This document shows positions 1 through 9,648 of a stretch of DNA of 64,000 nucleotides, in pieces. The notes beneath the pieces were generated by a model, which was not told the DNA's origin, did not search any database, and saw nothing but the letters and a program-made list of their open reading frames with translations. Origin of the DNA: Mycobacterium sp. AZCC_0083. GTDB taxonomy: Bacteria; Actinomycetota; Actinomycetes; Mycobacteriales; Mycobacteriaceae. The stretch is taken from positions 1 to 64,000 of the forward strand of contig NZ_JACHGP010000022.1 of NCBI RefSeq assembly GCF_014202335.1, in the 5' to 3' direction. Positions within the stretch are counted from its first letter, which is position 1. Each line of letters opens with the position of its first letter. The translations under genes and the position numbers were made by a program.

Positions 1-1
1 C

Positions 2-67
2 CGCCACCACAGCACCTACGACGAACACACCGCCTGGGCACACCGCCAACCCGCCAAAGCCGCTTGA
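2..67 (+). CDS. C-terminal 21 residues of an ORF cut by the window edge
   Basis: A frame open from the left edge ends RQPAKAA-stop at 65-67. Its His/Arg-rich end (HHSTYDEHTAWAHRQPAKAA) resembles transposase C-termini in general flavour, but too little is present to name a family. It could also be a chance open frame. Confidence 0.25.
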   Translation, partial: RHHSTYDEHTAWAHRQPAKAA

Positions 68-310
68 CACCTTACGAACCTGGGATGTCTAACCAACCCG
101 CAACTACAGTCACGGCCGCTTGACAACGTCATTGAGAATCCTCCTGATGATCACTGCGTCCTCAACTCTTACAACCTGAACCAACAACACGGGCATAGAC
201 CTGGCGAACTCAGTCACCGGGGACTCGCCCCGTGAGCGGTGCTGTCCACGGGCCGATACGGTGATCAGTGTTGCACGCTTCGAGAAGCAGGTTCAAGAGC
301 AGGGCTAGCA

Positions 311-616
311 CTAGGTTCTCTCAGCGGGCCCAACGGGATTGCGCCATAACGGAACTGCCTCACGAACAAGCCAGGTGCACGTACTGGCCATTATCACTGT
401 CGCGAGCAGAAGCAACCAGACCGCAGTTCTACCACGATCTTCAGCCCCCGCCCTGCGCCATACGACGAGACGAACCACCACAGCGACTTGCACCCCACCT
501 GACCCCACGTTGCCAATCAACGACCGCTTTGAACCAATCGCTTCACTGCGACGGTCAGGGGTCTGAGCCGACGGAACTGACGGGGCGATGGTGACGTCCT
601 CGTCGGCGTCGCTCAT
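311..616 (-). CDS. possible small membrane protein
   Basis: This is a 101-residue frame starting MSDADEDV. The start is supported by a strong purine-rich ribosome site (GGAGGAGGGG) about seven bases upstream. One clear hydrophobic segment (AVWLLLLATVIMASTCTWLV) lies near residues 65-85, preceded by a basic stretch, so a single-pass membrane topology is plausible. I recognise no family. The acidic N-terminus followed by a transmembrane helix resembles mycobacterial Mce-associated or similar small membrane proteins, but the frame may be a truncated remnant. The neighbourhood is rich in decayed genes, which lowers confidence. Confidence 0.35.
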   Translation of the reverse strand: MSDADEDVTIAPSVPSAQTPDRRSEAIGSKRSLIGNVGSGGVQVAVVVRLVVWRRAGAEDRGRTAVWLLLLATVIMASTCTWLVREAVPLWRNPVGPAERT

Positions 617-809
617 GCCAGTCCCCTCCTCCGGCTACGTCAACCTGCAACGCGGCGATGCAGGACTGAACCACTGAAAGGCTTCGTAGCCTCGGTGGAG
701 CGCCATTCCCGGCGAATTCAACACATGTGAAACCCATCGCATCGGGAACGTTGCGTCCGGCCGGCGGCGTTTGTCGCTATGCCAAATTCCCGAACCCGAG
801 AGGATGCAG

Positions 810-1115
810 ATGGCCATCGACTACGACGCGCCCCGCAGGACGGAGGCCGACATCGACATCGACGTTGGCGAATCGCTCGAGCGACTCGCCGGTCGACGCA
901 GCGATGCGGCGAACGCGGTGCTCGACGTCGACGACGGCGAGGATCTCGAGGCCTTCGAGCTGCCCGGCGCTGACCTGTCCGGTCAGGAATTCACCGTGCG
1001 GGTGCTGCCCAAGCAGGCCAACGAGTTCACGTGCTCGAGCTGTTTCCTTGTGCAACATCGCCATCGACTGGCCAGGGAGTTGAACGGTCGGCTCATCTGC
1101 ACCGACTGCTCCTGA
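810..1115 (+). CDS. DUF4193 family protein
   Basis: The product begins MAIDYDAPRRTEADID and ends with a Cys-containing segment (FTCSSCFLVQHRHRLA ... ICTDC). This layout, an acidic N-terminal half plus two paired-cysteine motifs, is typical of the ~100-residue DUF4193 family of mycobacteria, whose function is unknown. The four cysteines could bind a metal. I chose the start at 810 rather than the in-frame ATGs at 771 or 804 because GAGAGG ends about seven bases before it and because family members start MA-x-DYDAPR. In M. tuberculosis the homologue (Rv2699c) lies near dut and a DUF3093 gene. No intact neighbour of that kind is visible here, so the context appears rearranged. Confidence 0.88.
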   Translation: MAIDYDAPRRTEADIDIDVGESLERLAGRRSDAANAVLDVDDGEDLEAFELPGADLSGQEFTVRVLPKQANEFTCSSCFLVQHRHRLARELNGRLICTDCS

Positions 1116-2189
1116 CTCAACTTGGAGGCCGGCCGGCGCGACCTGGCGAGGTATGCCAGCTGGCTGGGCAGTGGTCAGGAGTGCGCCGACCACAACGCAT
1201 ACGGTCGAACCAGGGTCGGCCCGGTTGCGTCGGCGCGCGTGACGCTGAGCAGGCCGTCGGCATCAGTGGTCCACTCGAATCGGCGTTCTGCGAGCACGAC
1301 ACTGCCGCCAGCGGTAGCGCACCCACTTGGCCGGGCGGATGCCCGGCGCAGCGCTTGTGCGCACCGTGGGATCGCCCGGTGTCGGGTGGACGCCAGAGTC
1401 CCGGCGTGGTTGGACGGTCACTACGCGCGACACCCGCACCGGTCGTCAGTCGAAGTGATGCCGCTGGGCCGCCCTTCCTGCTCGGCTCCGCGCTCCCGGA
1501 TCGGCGACCGCACAGCGGCGTTCGGCATCAGCGCCCAGGCCGCCGCCCGCAGCGTCGTGCCTTCCTCGTCGCCGTGGCAATCGTGCTCCTCGCCTTCTAG
1601 CTGGGCCTGGCGGTCTCCGCTCGGCAGCTCGGAGTGCGCTTCTATAGGCCGCACAAGAAGTCGAACTGTCGCAACGGGCCGCTTCGCTCCATCGGTAGGT
1701 GCAGACTCTGCACAGGGACGACTCAATGCCGTTCGCAAGCAGTGAAGACGTGTTCATCGCCGAGCATCGCGTGGGTACGAATATCCTGGAGTGAGCTACG
1801 GGTCAGAATGCCCGCCAAGCCACCGCCACTAGCCTCGACGACGACACGGGGCCAACGGTGTCGGAGTAGACGGTGTCGGAGTAGACGCGGGGCACCCGCG
1901 CCGACGGATCAGCCGGCGCGACCGGCACGCACTGATCATTCCAGCAGCACGAGAATCCGCCCGGGCGTCTGCCACGGGCTTTGTGCGACCGGCTTTTCGG
2001 TCGAGCGCTGTACCGCCTCACACTTGGAGGTTATTCGGGTCCTGCACATGCGCGACCGCTGACGGGACACAGGTTCGGATCGAAACCCGCACCCAGGTGA
2101 CTCCTCATGAACGCCTTCGTCGACGGATACGACCGATTCAGCCACCGCCCGACCATGATCCCGCTGACCGCTCGCGGGCCCGCGCTGGC
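1116..2189. other. about 1.1 kb without a recognisable intact gene
   Basis: Several overlapping frames are open here because of high GC, but none shows a family motif or a convincing ribosome site. A perfect 15-bp tandem duplication (ACGGTGTCGGAGTAG twice) lies at 1855-1884. The stretch looks like decayed coding sequence. Confidence 0.5.
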
Positions 2190-2345
2190 CTCTCCCGTCA
2201 GGGAAGATGCGGCAGCACGCAGGGTCTCATCGGTGCGACCAACTAGGGCCAGGTTCGCTCCGGCCCTCGACAGTTCAACGGCGATCGCGACACCGAGCCC
2301 TCTGCCCCCGGTCACCAGCGCCGACTTTCCTGCAGCGACGTGGGC
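2190..2345 (-). pseudogene. N-terminal remnant of a short-chain dehydrogenase
   Basis: The minus strand encodes AGKSALVTGGRGLGVAIA followed by VELSRAGANLALVGRTDE. This is the beta1-alphaA-beta2 start of a Rossmann-fold short-chain dehydrogenase, with the glycine-rich TGGRGLG cofactor motif. The similarity ends abruptly after about 50 residues (SSLTGE). The rest of the frame lacks the NAG, Ser-Tyr-Lys and C-terminal parts expected of a ~250-residue enzyme, and no continuation was found in adjacent frames. I read this as a truncated, non-functional remnant. The cofactor motif is convincing; the substrate class cannot be inferred. Confidence 0.6.
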
Positions 2346-2710
2346 GCAATCCCATGGCCGTGTTCTGCCAGTGTCGAAATCGGCTGCTATCGGGTGAGCC
2401 ACGAACCGCGGATGGACATGCTCACACATCCAGCGTCACAGCGGTTTTCGGTGCTGCCCAGGCCGAAGGTCCACTAGTCGAGACGATCCCACCCGGATGT
2501 CGCAGTCGGATGCTTCGACTCGGGCGGCAGCGAGGGCAAACACCGAACCGATCGGCATTGCGGTTTGCCGGCTCGTATCGCCACCATCATTCAGCGCACC
2601 GCGACCACCGTATCCTGGCCCTGCACCTACCAGGATGACTGCGACCTGGATGGCGCTGGTCGCGCACGGGAGGCTGGTAGAAAGCCCCCGAGTGTAAGGA
2701 CCGCCAACCA

Positions 2711-3388
2711 ATGACAGCTGAAGCGGCGCAACGCCACCACGCCATCGCCTCGCGATCGGACGGGGAGGTCACCGAGCCAGTATCAGTCATCCAAGGGCGT
2801 CCGAACTTCGGCGTCGAACGAGCGTTACCAGTGTCCGAACCACTACCGACTTGGATGGCGTCCGCACGCTACGGTGTCCGTCCGGCGCCAGCCGGACTTG
2901 CGTTGGTGGAGGACCTTCTCAACACTCGCTACAACGCGGATCACGGTCCGGACATGCTCTTCGATGCCGTGCAGGCTCAGCGGTGGGTCGACGCAGCGGT
3001 GCGAGCGTGGAGCGCACAGCGCGGAGCCGACGGCTTGGCGCCGACAATGACGGACCACGACGCGGCACAACTGCGGGGTTTGCGCGATTCGCTGGACGCC
3101 GTGGTCGCGGGCTTTCCCTTCGATTCTCACGACCGCTCAGTCGGTTCTGCTGTGTTGACCGTTTCGGTCATGGGTGAGCTCGCTTGGACTCCGACTGGAT
3201 CGGGATGGCGGTGGCTCGCATCAGCCGTATGGGGCGAAGTCCTGTTGAGCCAGCGCGCCGGCACCTGGCAACGTCTCAAACAGTGCCGTAACCCAACGTG
3301 CCGTTCGACGTTCTACGACCGCACCTGGAACAAGCGGAGTCTCTGGCACAACCCAATCGCATGCGATCCAGCGCGCCGCCTCCGGTAG
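2711..3388 (+). CDS. CGNR-type zinc-finger transcriptional regulator with altered C-terminus
   Basis: The 225-residue product has an N-terminal ABATE-like domain (GLALVEDLLNTRY near residue 60). Near residue 190 it has the first half of a CGNR zinc finger (CRNPTCRSTFYDRTWNKRSL). Family members are stress-linked transcriptional regulators; the finger normally ends in Cys-Gly-Asn-Arg followed by a basic tail. Here the expected CGNR reads CDPARRLR and the protein stops at once, so the last zinc-binding segment and tail appear lost by mutation or a small frameshift. The protein may therefore be inactive. It lies between decayed genes and has no obvious operon partner. Family assignment is fairly secure, function less so. 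Confidence 0.7.
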   Translation: MTAEAAQRHHAIASRSDGEVTEPVSVIQGRPNFGVERALPVSEPLPTWMASARYGVRPAPAGLALVEDLLNTRYNADHGPDMLFDAVQAQRWVDAAVRAWSAQRGADGLAPTMTDHDAAQLRGLRDSLDAVVAGFPFDSHDRSVGSAVLTVSVMGELAWTPTGSGWRWLASAVWGEVLLSQRAGTWQRLKQCRNPTCRSTFYDRTWNKRSLWHNPIACDPARRLR

Positions 3389-3476
3389 AGCCCATCACGA
3401 ACCCCTCGACCAATCACATGAACGGTCCAGACTCATCCATGACCCGAGTCGGCCTCTCGGCTCTCTCGTGTTCGGA

Positions 3477-3620
3477 CTAGAGCATGTCTCCGAAGTGTTT
3501 GAGCCAGAGGGACATGGCTCGTAGCTGCGCCGCCGCGGTCGAGCAGGAGAGTTTGTCGGAGCGGGTGACCTCGCCGCGCCACCGTTTGGTGTTGTTGAAG
3601 CACTGTTCGACGACGCCCAC
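3477..3620 (-). pseudogene. C-terminal remnant of an IS5-family transposase
   Basis: The minus strand reads VVEQCFNNTKRWRGE then VTRSDKLSCSTAAAQL and ends LWLKHFGDML-stop. This matches the conserved C-terminal block of IS5-group DDE transposases, in which a glutamate (here E of VEQCF) is the third catalytic acid and an R-W-R-G...T-R-x-D-K pattern follows. No intact N-terminal DDE region with the two aspartates is readable upstream, and no terminal inverted repeats were identified. This is the decayed tail of an insertion sequence. It helps explain the cluster of broken genes between 1 and 6 kb. Confidence 0.65.
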
Positions 3621-4168
3621 CACCGGTTCTCGCTCGACGGCGATCCGCGCTATCGGGTGGGGGACGCCGCATGCTTCTATCGGGGCAGCACAGGGGCGGT
3701 GCTGTTGTCGGTCGACCTGATGCCTGGTGATCCCAGCGACCCCGTCAACCACTTCCATGCGATCCGGCCCGGCCACCAGATTCCCGGTCTGTCCCGCGAC
3801 GCGCACCCGTTCGGCGCGGTAAAGCCTCTTCGTTGTGAAAAACAGTCTGCTGTTGACCTTCTCAGCGTCCAACTGCGACGGCACGCACTCGATGAGGATA
3901 AGACTGACGACACCAAAATCGCCGACCAGATCGGCCCAGAAGTCGGCTCACGGCCTGGCCCACGCCGATGGTGACCGTCGCGGCCAGGAGCGGTTGGTCG
4001 ATCGTCACGAGCGCTGCGCAAGTCAGCGATGGATCCGGCCGAGCATGGGGGGCAGCGTTCCCGGTAGAACTGCGGCCTGGTGCGATGCTGCCGTCGGGGG
4101 CGACGATGATCCTGCAGGCCCAGGCGCGTCGGTACGTGACTGGCTTTTAACCCAGGAGGACATCTTCC

Positions 4169-4993
4169 ATGTCTGTACGACAGCCGCAGCCCAGCACGGC
4201 TCTCGCGGGATCCACCGCGATGACGGCAATCAACGACGTGCACGCTGCAGCCGAAGGTGTGGATGTGTCGAACATGTCGACGTTCGTATTGGTTCATGGG
4301 ATGTTTCACGACGGGTCGATGTGGGATCGGGTCATCGAACGCTTGGAAGAACTTGGGCATACCGTCTTCGGGCCCACCATAGCTGGGCACGGCAAGGCCG
4401 CTACTAAACACGTCGACCATGCCCAATCAACCCAGTCGATTGTCGATTTCATCGTCGAACGGGATCTCACCGACATTGTGCTCGTCGGACACAGCTATGG
4501 CGGCACGATCATCAGCAAGGTCGCCGAAGCGATCCCGGACCGGATACGGCGGCTGGTGTTTTGGAGCGCATTCGTCCTCAACGACGGCGAATCGATGGCA
4601 GACGCGGGCTCACCGGCGCTGCGCGAGTTGGCCACCCGCCTGGCCGCCGAGTCGCCGGACAACACGTTCATGGTGCCCTTCGAGATCTGGCGAGAGACGT
4701 TCATCAACGATGCCGATCTCGAACTGGCCCGTCGCTCTTATGAACAGCTCACGCCCGCGCCGTACGGTCAGCTGGTCGAGCAGCTTGATCTGAAGAAGTT
4801 CTACACACTACAGATCCCCCGCAGCTACCTCGCTGGCACCGAAGACTCGGCGGTACCGACGTTCGAAATTGCCTCGGTGATGCGCAAACGCCTTGGCGTG
4901 CACCGGCTGGTGTACATGCCCGGCAGCCACGAACTGTTGTTTACCAACCCCGTCCGTCTGGCCGACAAGATCCTCGAGGCCGGACGCGACTAG
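4169..4993 (+). CDS. alpha/beta hydrolase
   Basis: The 274-residue product is a complete alpha/beta hydrolase fold protein. From residue 36 it reads MSTFVLVHGMFHDGSMWDRV, which contains the HG oxyanion-hole motif. The nucleophile elbow is GHSYGG, an acidic residue lies in LAGTEDSAVP, and the catalytic histidine is in MPGSHELLF, giving a plausible Ser-Asp-His triad. The size and motifs resemble salicylate esterase/methylesterase-like hydrolases (AB hydrolase-1 group). The start at 4169 has a strong AGGAGG nine bases upstream and adds a 35-residue N-terminal extension. A start at 4274 would give the usual family length. Substrate is unknown and no operon partner is present. Confidence 0.9.
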   Translation: MSVRQPQPSTALAGSTAMTAINDVHAAAEGVDVSNMSTFVLVHGMFHDGSMWDRVIERLEELGHTVFGPTIAGHGKAATKHVDHAQSTQSIVDFIVERDLTDIVLVGHSYGGTIISKVAEAIPDRIRRLVFWSAFVLNDGESMADAGSPALRELATRLAAESPDNTFMVPFEIWRETFINDADLELARRSYEQLTPAPYGQLVEQLDLKKFYTLQIPRSYLAGTEDSAVPTFEIASVMRKRLGVHRLVYMPGSHELLFTNPVRLADKILEAGRD

Positions 4994-5921
4994 TGAATGG
5001 CGGGGCACTGGCATCCGGAGACGCCGAGATGCCTGGGTGCCCATCCAGGTGACGAACGTGCTCAAGGACGTGTCCGACGAGATTCGCGGAGGCCGTACGG
5101 TGCTCTTGCGCATGCGACCGATTCACCGCGATTCATACCTACAGCGTGCCAGAAGGCGACCGGGCGGGGACCGATGTCGTGAAGCCGCGATGTTCTTCTC
5201 GACCTCGGGAGCCAGCAAACCGCCGAACAATCAGATCGACGCCGGCGGTACTTCGTACTGGGATGACGGGACTGGATACGCGCAAGTACCGTGCACGCGG
5301 GGCGTCGTGACACTCGTCGATCCGGCCAGCCGCATCTCGGTACGGTTGCGTAGCGCCGATCCGGCAGACCACCCTTGATCGATCCCTGCTTCTACGTCGA
5401 GCGTCGCGACTTGGAGGCGCTGCTTGCGGCCCACTGTCCAAGCCGATTTCAGGGAGTGGCTCCAGGCGGCATTGGCCCAGGCCGTCTGGCAGACCGCTGG
5501 TGCCGCAACCGGTATCAGCAACCGGTATCAGCAACCGCGCTACCACCGGATCATGCTTTCCGACCAATCACCTCGACGCACGTAGCCGAATCGCGCGTCA
5601 TTGAAGCCCACGGCAAATGCGTAGTTATCAGGCAGTCGACTGGCTGCGCTGCCGCGCGCACTCACCCGTAGTGGATCGACCCATCGGTTCGGAGAAGTTC
5701 GGGTCGCATCCACGGCTGCGGACTGAAGATGTCACTGATCACATTTGTGCGCTGCCCGCTTGGACGTTGCACGATTTCCCGCGTCCCGGCGTTTTGACAA
5801 GCATGGCCGGAACTCGTTGCGCGGCGGCCACCGTCAGTGACGGGCACGCGCACAACCGAAATGCATGACTGATTTCTGAAGCCCTTGACGTGTCTTCAAC
5901 CCATGGATGGCGGAGTCTGAG
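4994..5921. other. about 0.9 kb without a recognisable intact gene
   Basis: Frames are open on both strands but none shows a full domain. A short stretch near 5040-5100 (IQVTNVLKDVSDEIRGGR) faintly resembles the second aspartate-rich helix of squalene/phytoene synthases. It is too short to call. The region is probably decayed sequence plus the promoter of the downstream exporter gene. Confidence 0.4.
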
Positions 5922-6578
5922 ATGACCGGAGCGGAACATACCGTTGCGACTGATTGGCACCTGTGGCTGGGCTTCCTTGGTGCATCGTTCGCCATCGCCT
6001 TCTTTCCGGGAGCCGGAGCGATCCAGTCCATGGCTTCGGGATTGACTCATGGTCTGTTGCGGTCGTACTGGAGCATCGCTGGCCAAGAGGTCGGCCTGAT
6101 GTTCCAGTTGATCCTTGTCGCTGTGGGTTTGGGTGCGGTCGTTGCTAAGTCCGTCGCGGCTTTCACCATCATCAAGTTCATTGGCGTGGCGTACCTCTTC
6201 TACCTTGCCGCGCGTCAGTTGCGTGCCTCCGGTGGGGACCTGCGCGAGCAGCTGAGCGCCTCGCCGGTGAAAGGCGGGCTGCCGCTTCTGGCCCGCGGCT
6301 TCCTAGTCAACGCGACGAATCCGAAGGCATTGGTCTTCTATCTCGCCGTGCTACCGCAGTTCGTCGAGCCGACCGTCCCGTTGCTGCGACAGTATGTGAT
6401 CATCGGTTCGACTTTCGTCGCCGTGGACGTCGTGGTGATGAGCATCTACGCGGCGCTGGCAACGCGACTGCACAGAGTGCTGGGCCCGCGTCGGCAACTC
6501 GTGCTGAACCGATTCTTCTCGGGCCTCTTCGTGACCGCGGCAGTGGTGCTCGCGCTAGTGCGTAGGGCCGCAGTCTGA
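5922..6578 (+). CDS. LysE/RhtB family amino acid exporter
   Basis: This ~218-residue integral membrane protein has the typical LysE/RhtB layout of about six hydrophobic helices. The N-terminal segment contains IAFFPGAGAIQSMASGL, the family's conserved Pro-Gly region at the end of helix 1. A central KFIGVAYLFYLAARQLR and NATNPKALVFYLAVLPQFV carry the conserved GxxYL and NPK patterns. Family members export amino acids or related metabolites across the inner membrane. The start at 5922 is preferred over 5907 because GGAG lies six bases upstream. No partner gene adjoins it, so the substrate cannot be predicted. Confidence 0.9.
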   Translation: MTGAEHTVATDWHLWLGFLGASFAIAFFPGAGAIQSMASGLTHGLLRSYWSIAGQEVGLMFQLILVAVGLGAVVAKSVAAFTIIKFIGVAYLFYLAARQLRASGGDLREQLSASPVKGGLPLLARGFLVNATNPKALVFYLAVLPQFVEPTVPLLRQYVIIGSTFVAVDVVVMSIYAALATRLHRVLGPRRQLVLNRFFSGLFVTAAVVLALVRRAAV

Positions 6579-7017
6579 CGTCAGCACGTGGTGGTCGCCC
6601 GTTGGCGCTGCCTGCCGTCTCGCGAACGGTGTGCTGATCGTGGGCAGGCACGTGCATCGGCGGCGCCGTCTTGCCGCGATTCCCGCTGCGCTGTGGCGGT
6701 TCCGTGGCTATCCGTGTGCGCGCTCATCGTGGTTCCGACCCGGCGTTGGTCTGCAGACTGTGGTGATGAACTCTTCGCGTGCCGCTTACCTGGATCGGTT
6801 CGACCGGGCAAGCCAACGCCGGGACCGGAGAAACTTGTCAGTTGAACGCGCGCTGCACCGAGCGACTCTCAGTGGTGATGTGCTCCATGATGGTGGACGC
6901 AATCTGCTGATGTTGCCGGGCGCATCGCCGATGGTCTTCGCCGACGTCACAATCGGTGAGTCGTGTACCTGAGGCCGCGTCGATCTTCCGCTATTCGGCT
7001 ATCCGTCGTCGCTGTCG
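6579..7017. other. about 0.4 kb without a recognisable gene
   Basis: The stretch lies between the convergent exporter and sigma factor genes. I saw no convincing frame and no clear hairpin terminator. No anti-sigma gene with an HxxxCxxC motif is present. Confidence 0.4.
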
Positions 7018-7602
7018 TCAAATGTCAGCCAATCGTTGCCGCATAACATGTCTGATGCGATGCATCCGGGACATCACGGTACTTGGTGAGATGCCCATGA
7101 CCTCAGCCGCTTCGCGATGTTTCATGCCTTCGATGGCAACGAGATACACCGTTTCGCGCATCTCTGCTGACAGCGCGAGCACGGCCTCACGCACATCGTC
7201 GTCCATCAGGTGACGCAACACCTGATGCTCGGCTGAGGCGGAGTCGTCTCTCGCGCTCCGCGCAGGGATCGTCGATTCGTGGTCTGCAACGTTTGCCACG
7301 AGGCTCTCGCTCGGCCGACGCGCCGCGGCGCGGTAATCGCTGATCCACGTATAGCGCATGATGGTCAGCAGCCACGCCCTGTAATACGAATTCTCAGCCA
7401 ACCCGTCGAACGCCTTGAATGCCTTGAGTAACGTCTCCTGAACGAGATCCTCGGCATCGTGCCGATTGTTGGTGTAACGCAACGCAACCCGGCGAATATC
7501 AGCCGTTAGCGGCAGCACATCTCGCTCGAAACTTCGGTACGAATCACTTCGTGACGCAGATTCCTGGGCGGCGTGCGTGTGATCATCTTCGCGATGGTAC
7601 AT
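7018..7602 (-). CDS. ECF sigma factor (SigH/SigR-like group)
   Basis: The 194-residue product has both regions of an extracytoplasmic-function sigma factor. Region 2 (RVALRYTNNRHDAEDLVQET then LLKAFKAF) contains the DAEDLVQET core-binding and -10 recognition signature. Region 4 (VYLVAIEGMKHREAAEVMGI then SPSTVMSRMHRIR) is the -35-binding helix-turn-helix. The pattern RYTNNRHDAEDLVQET resembles SigH/SigR, which control thiol-oxidative stress genes through a zinc anti-sigma factor encoded directly downstream. No such anti-sigma gene is visible downstream here, so control must differ or be encoded elsewhere. The start at 7602 has a weak AGGAT site. Confidence 0.88.
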   Translation of the reverse strand: MYHREDDHTHAAQESASRSDSYRSFERDVLPLTADIRRVALRYTNNRHDAEDLVQETLLKAFKAFDGLAENSYYRAWLLTIMRYTWISDYRAAARRPSESLVANVADHESTIPARSARDDSASAEHQVLRHLMDDDVREAVLALSAEMRETVYLVAIEGMKHREAAEVMGISPSTVMSRMHRIRHVMRQRLADI

Positions 7603-8177
7603 CGATCGTGATCCTGTTCTCTCGTCTGTTCACCGGCGCGCGACGTTGAGCGCCAATCGCGACTGTGGTCGCAGTGCGACGCCCCTGCGGAATCATCCGC
7701 GCCGATGGGGTTGGCCGTGCAAACGTCGTCTGACTTCGTCAACGAGGCATCATGGGTAATGCGTTCAATTGCCCTGCCGCTCAATAGTTCGCGTAAACCA
7801 AAACCACCTGCGGGTCGACCACAGCCCCCTGAAGGCCAGTTCTTCGACGCGCCAACGGTCGAAGAACGCTTGGACACGCACCTAGTCGCGGCAGCAGTGC
7901 GTACCCGACGTGCACCACCTTTCGGGGCATTCCAGATGGCCCACACCGCGACCGGAGCCGCCATCGGGACGCGGCCGCCTCGGGTCCCATCGAGCCGATC
8001 GAGCTTCAATATGGGCGTCTGCGTTCATGATCGCCTTCAGCTCTGGGCGATGAAAGTAGGGGTCGTCAATCGATGGTCTCGGCACCCATGTCTTGGGTGG
8101 GAAGAATCGCTGCGCGTCAGAGCCGGCAATTCGGCGTCGAGCTGGGAAAGGTTGAACGCCAACCCCAGTACGCCTAC
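7603..8177. other. 0.57 kb intergenic stretch
   Basis: No frame shows a recognisable domain. The stretch must hold the sigma factor promoter, which reads left, and the 3' end region of the dehydrogenase gene on the same strand. Confidence 0.4.
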
Positions 8178-9011
8178 TCATTTGAGGCTCATGCCCGCGT
8201 CAACGGGTAAAGCGACCCCCGTCACGTAGCGCGCGGCTTCCGATGCCAGCCACACGACCGCTTCGCTGACGTCGCGCGGCTCGACCCACGGCGTATCGAG
8301 GACGTTGTTCGCCCGAAAGAGAGGCTCCACGTCGGCCAGACCGGGCCGTTCCAGATCGGGGCGAAACAATCGGTATAGGGGCTCATTGAGAATCATGTGG
8401 GTATCAACCAGGGTTGGGCACAACGCGTCGACGCGGATCTCGTGCCGGCCCAATTCGAGAGCCATCGCCTTCATCAGGCCGATCACTCCAGCCTTGGAAG
8501 CGACGTAGTCTGCGCAATTCTCGACCGCCCGGATGGCAACCGCCGAACTGGTGAAGACGATCGCGCCGCCGTTGCCTGCGCGGATCATCTGCGGCAGTAC
8601 CGCTCGGGCGGTGGTGAACGCCCCGGTGAGGTTGATGTCGATGACCTCGCGCCACTGGTTGATCTCCACATCCCAAGTGGGAGAACCGGGTCCGAAGATC
8701 CCGGCGTTCACCGATACGATGTCGACCGACCCCAATGCAGCTACCGCGTCGTCGACGTAACACTGAACCGACTGCTCATCACGAACGTCGACGGTACGGG
8801 CGAACGCTGCGCGGTCTTCTTGTTCGATCGCCGCAACGGTGTCACCCAGATCCGTCTCTGACGGACCGGGATAGGTTGCGCTGTCGAGATGGCGGCAGAT
8901 GTCGAGAACCGCCACATCTGCGCCCTCCGCCGGCAGCCGGACGGCGTGCGATCGGCCTTCACCTCGCGCCGCTCCAGTGACAAGTGCCGTACGACCCAGG
9001 AATTGGGGCAC
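8178..9011 (-). CDS. mycofactocin-coupled-type short-chain dehydrogenase
   Basis: The ~277-residue product starts (GTG at 9011) PQFLGRTALVTGAARGEGRS, with the TGxxxGxG NAD-binding motif. An insertion after the second strand (LDICRHLDSATYPGP) is characteristic of the mycofactocin-dependent SDR subgroup of actinobacteria, which hold NAD non-exchangeably and use mycofactocin as the external electron acceptor. NAGIFG, the catalytic serine region VFTSSAVA and YVASK complete the active site. The GTG start is supported by GAAGGAAGG upstream; upstream in-frame ATGs would add an unsupported 39 residues. One oddity is that a conserved Gln in TGAARGQGR is Glu here. The substrate is probably an alcohol or carveol-like compound, but this is inference. 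Confidence 0.88.
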   Translation of the reverse strand: MPQFLGRTALVTGAARGEGRSHAVRLPAEGADVAVLDICRHLDSATYPGPSETDLGDTVAAIEQEDRAAFARTVDVRDEQSVQCYVDDAVAALGSVDIVSVNAGIFGPGSPTWDVEINQWREVIDINLTGAFTTARAVLPQMIRAGNGGAIVFTSSAVAIRAVENCADYVASKAGVIGLMKAMALELGRHEIRVDALCPTLVDTHMILNEPLYRLFRPDLERPGLADVEPLFRANNVLDTPWVEPRDVSEAVVWLASEAARYVTGVALPVDAGMSLK

Positions 9012-9648
9012 CGTCGGGTTCCTTCCTTCGGGTAATGGCGACTGTCCTTCAGCCGCCCACAATTCCGGCGACGGCTGACCCCATTCAGAACGGCGTTCTA
9101 CTGGGATTGCCAATCGCCACCCCGACACTCGGTCCGGTCATCGACCGTTCCCGAGCGCCTGCCTAAACCGGTCAGCCCGCGGCGGGCCGAAGGAATGTTG
9201 CCGACATTGACGACCGCCGATAATCGGATGGTAGCGCCGAACGACCCACGATAAGTAGGTGTGCTATTACCAGGATGGCCGCAACCGGGCTCCCGCTTGC
9301 CCAACCGCAGCTCCGGAACGTACGGCCCCCAAAAGCCATTCGGCCGACCGATTTTCGAGCTGGGCACCCGTGAGCGTCCTTATGGACTTCTCCGTGGTCG
9401 CGGATGTCGAATCCGTGGCCGCAACACCGGCACCTCGGCTTGCCGATGCGGCATGTGACTCGAGCTCGCTGGCCGAAGTCCCGTGTCTCGGCGTGACCAC
9501 AGCGTGCGAAACCGTTCGCCCTTGGCTGATGCCGGCCAGTGCCACAAGTCCGCTACAACGAAGTACAAGGCATCGTGTCGGGCGAACCTTCGTACCAATG
9601 GACTTCCTTTCCGTGATGACCGGACTCAGTGGATGCGGTCTCGTCTCA
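9012..9648. other. 0.64 kb without a recognisable gene
   Basis: Overlapping frames are open on both strands but no domain or ribosome site supports any of them. The stretch contains the promoter of the dehydrogenase that reads left and lies downstream of the monooxygenase stop. Confidence 0.4.

Noticed and set aside
2436..2711. Minus-strand frame with VILVGAGPGYGG
   Set aside because: A lone glycine-rich motif without surrounding Rossmann pattern; it is too weak to call a dehydrogenase remnant.
5040..5110. Short squalene/phytoene synthase-like segment (IQVTNVLKDVSDEIRGGR)
   Set aside because: Only about 20 residues resemble the family and no other motif is present nearby, so chance cannot be excluded.
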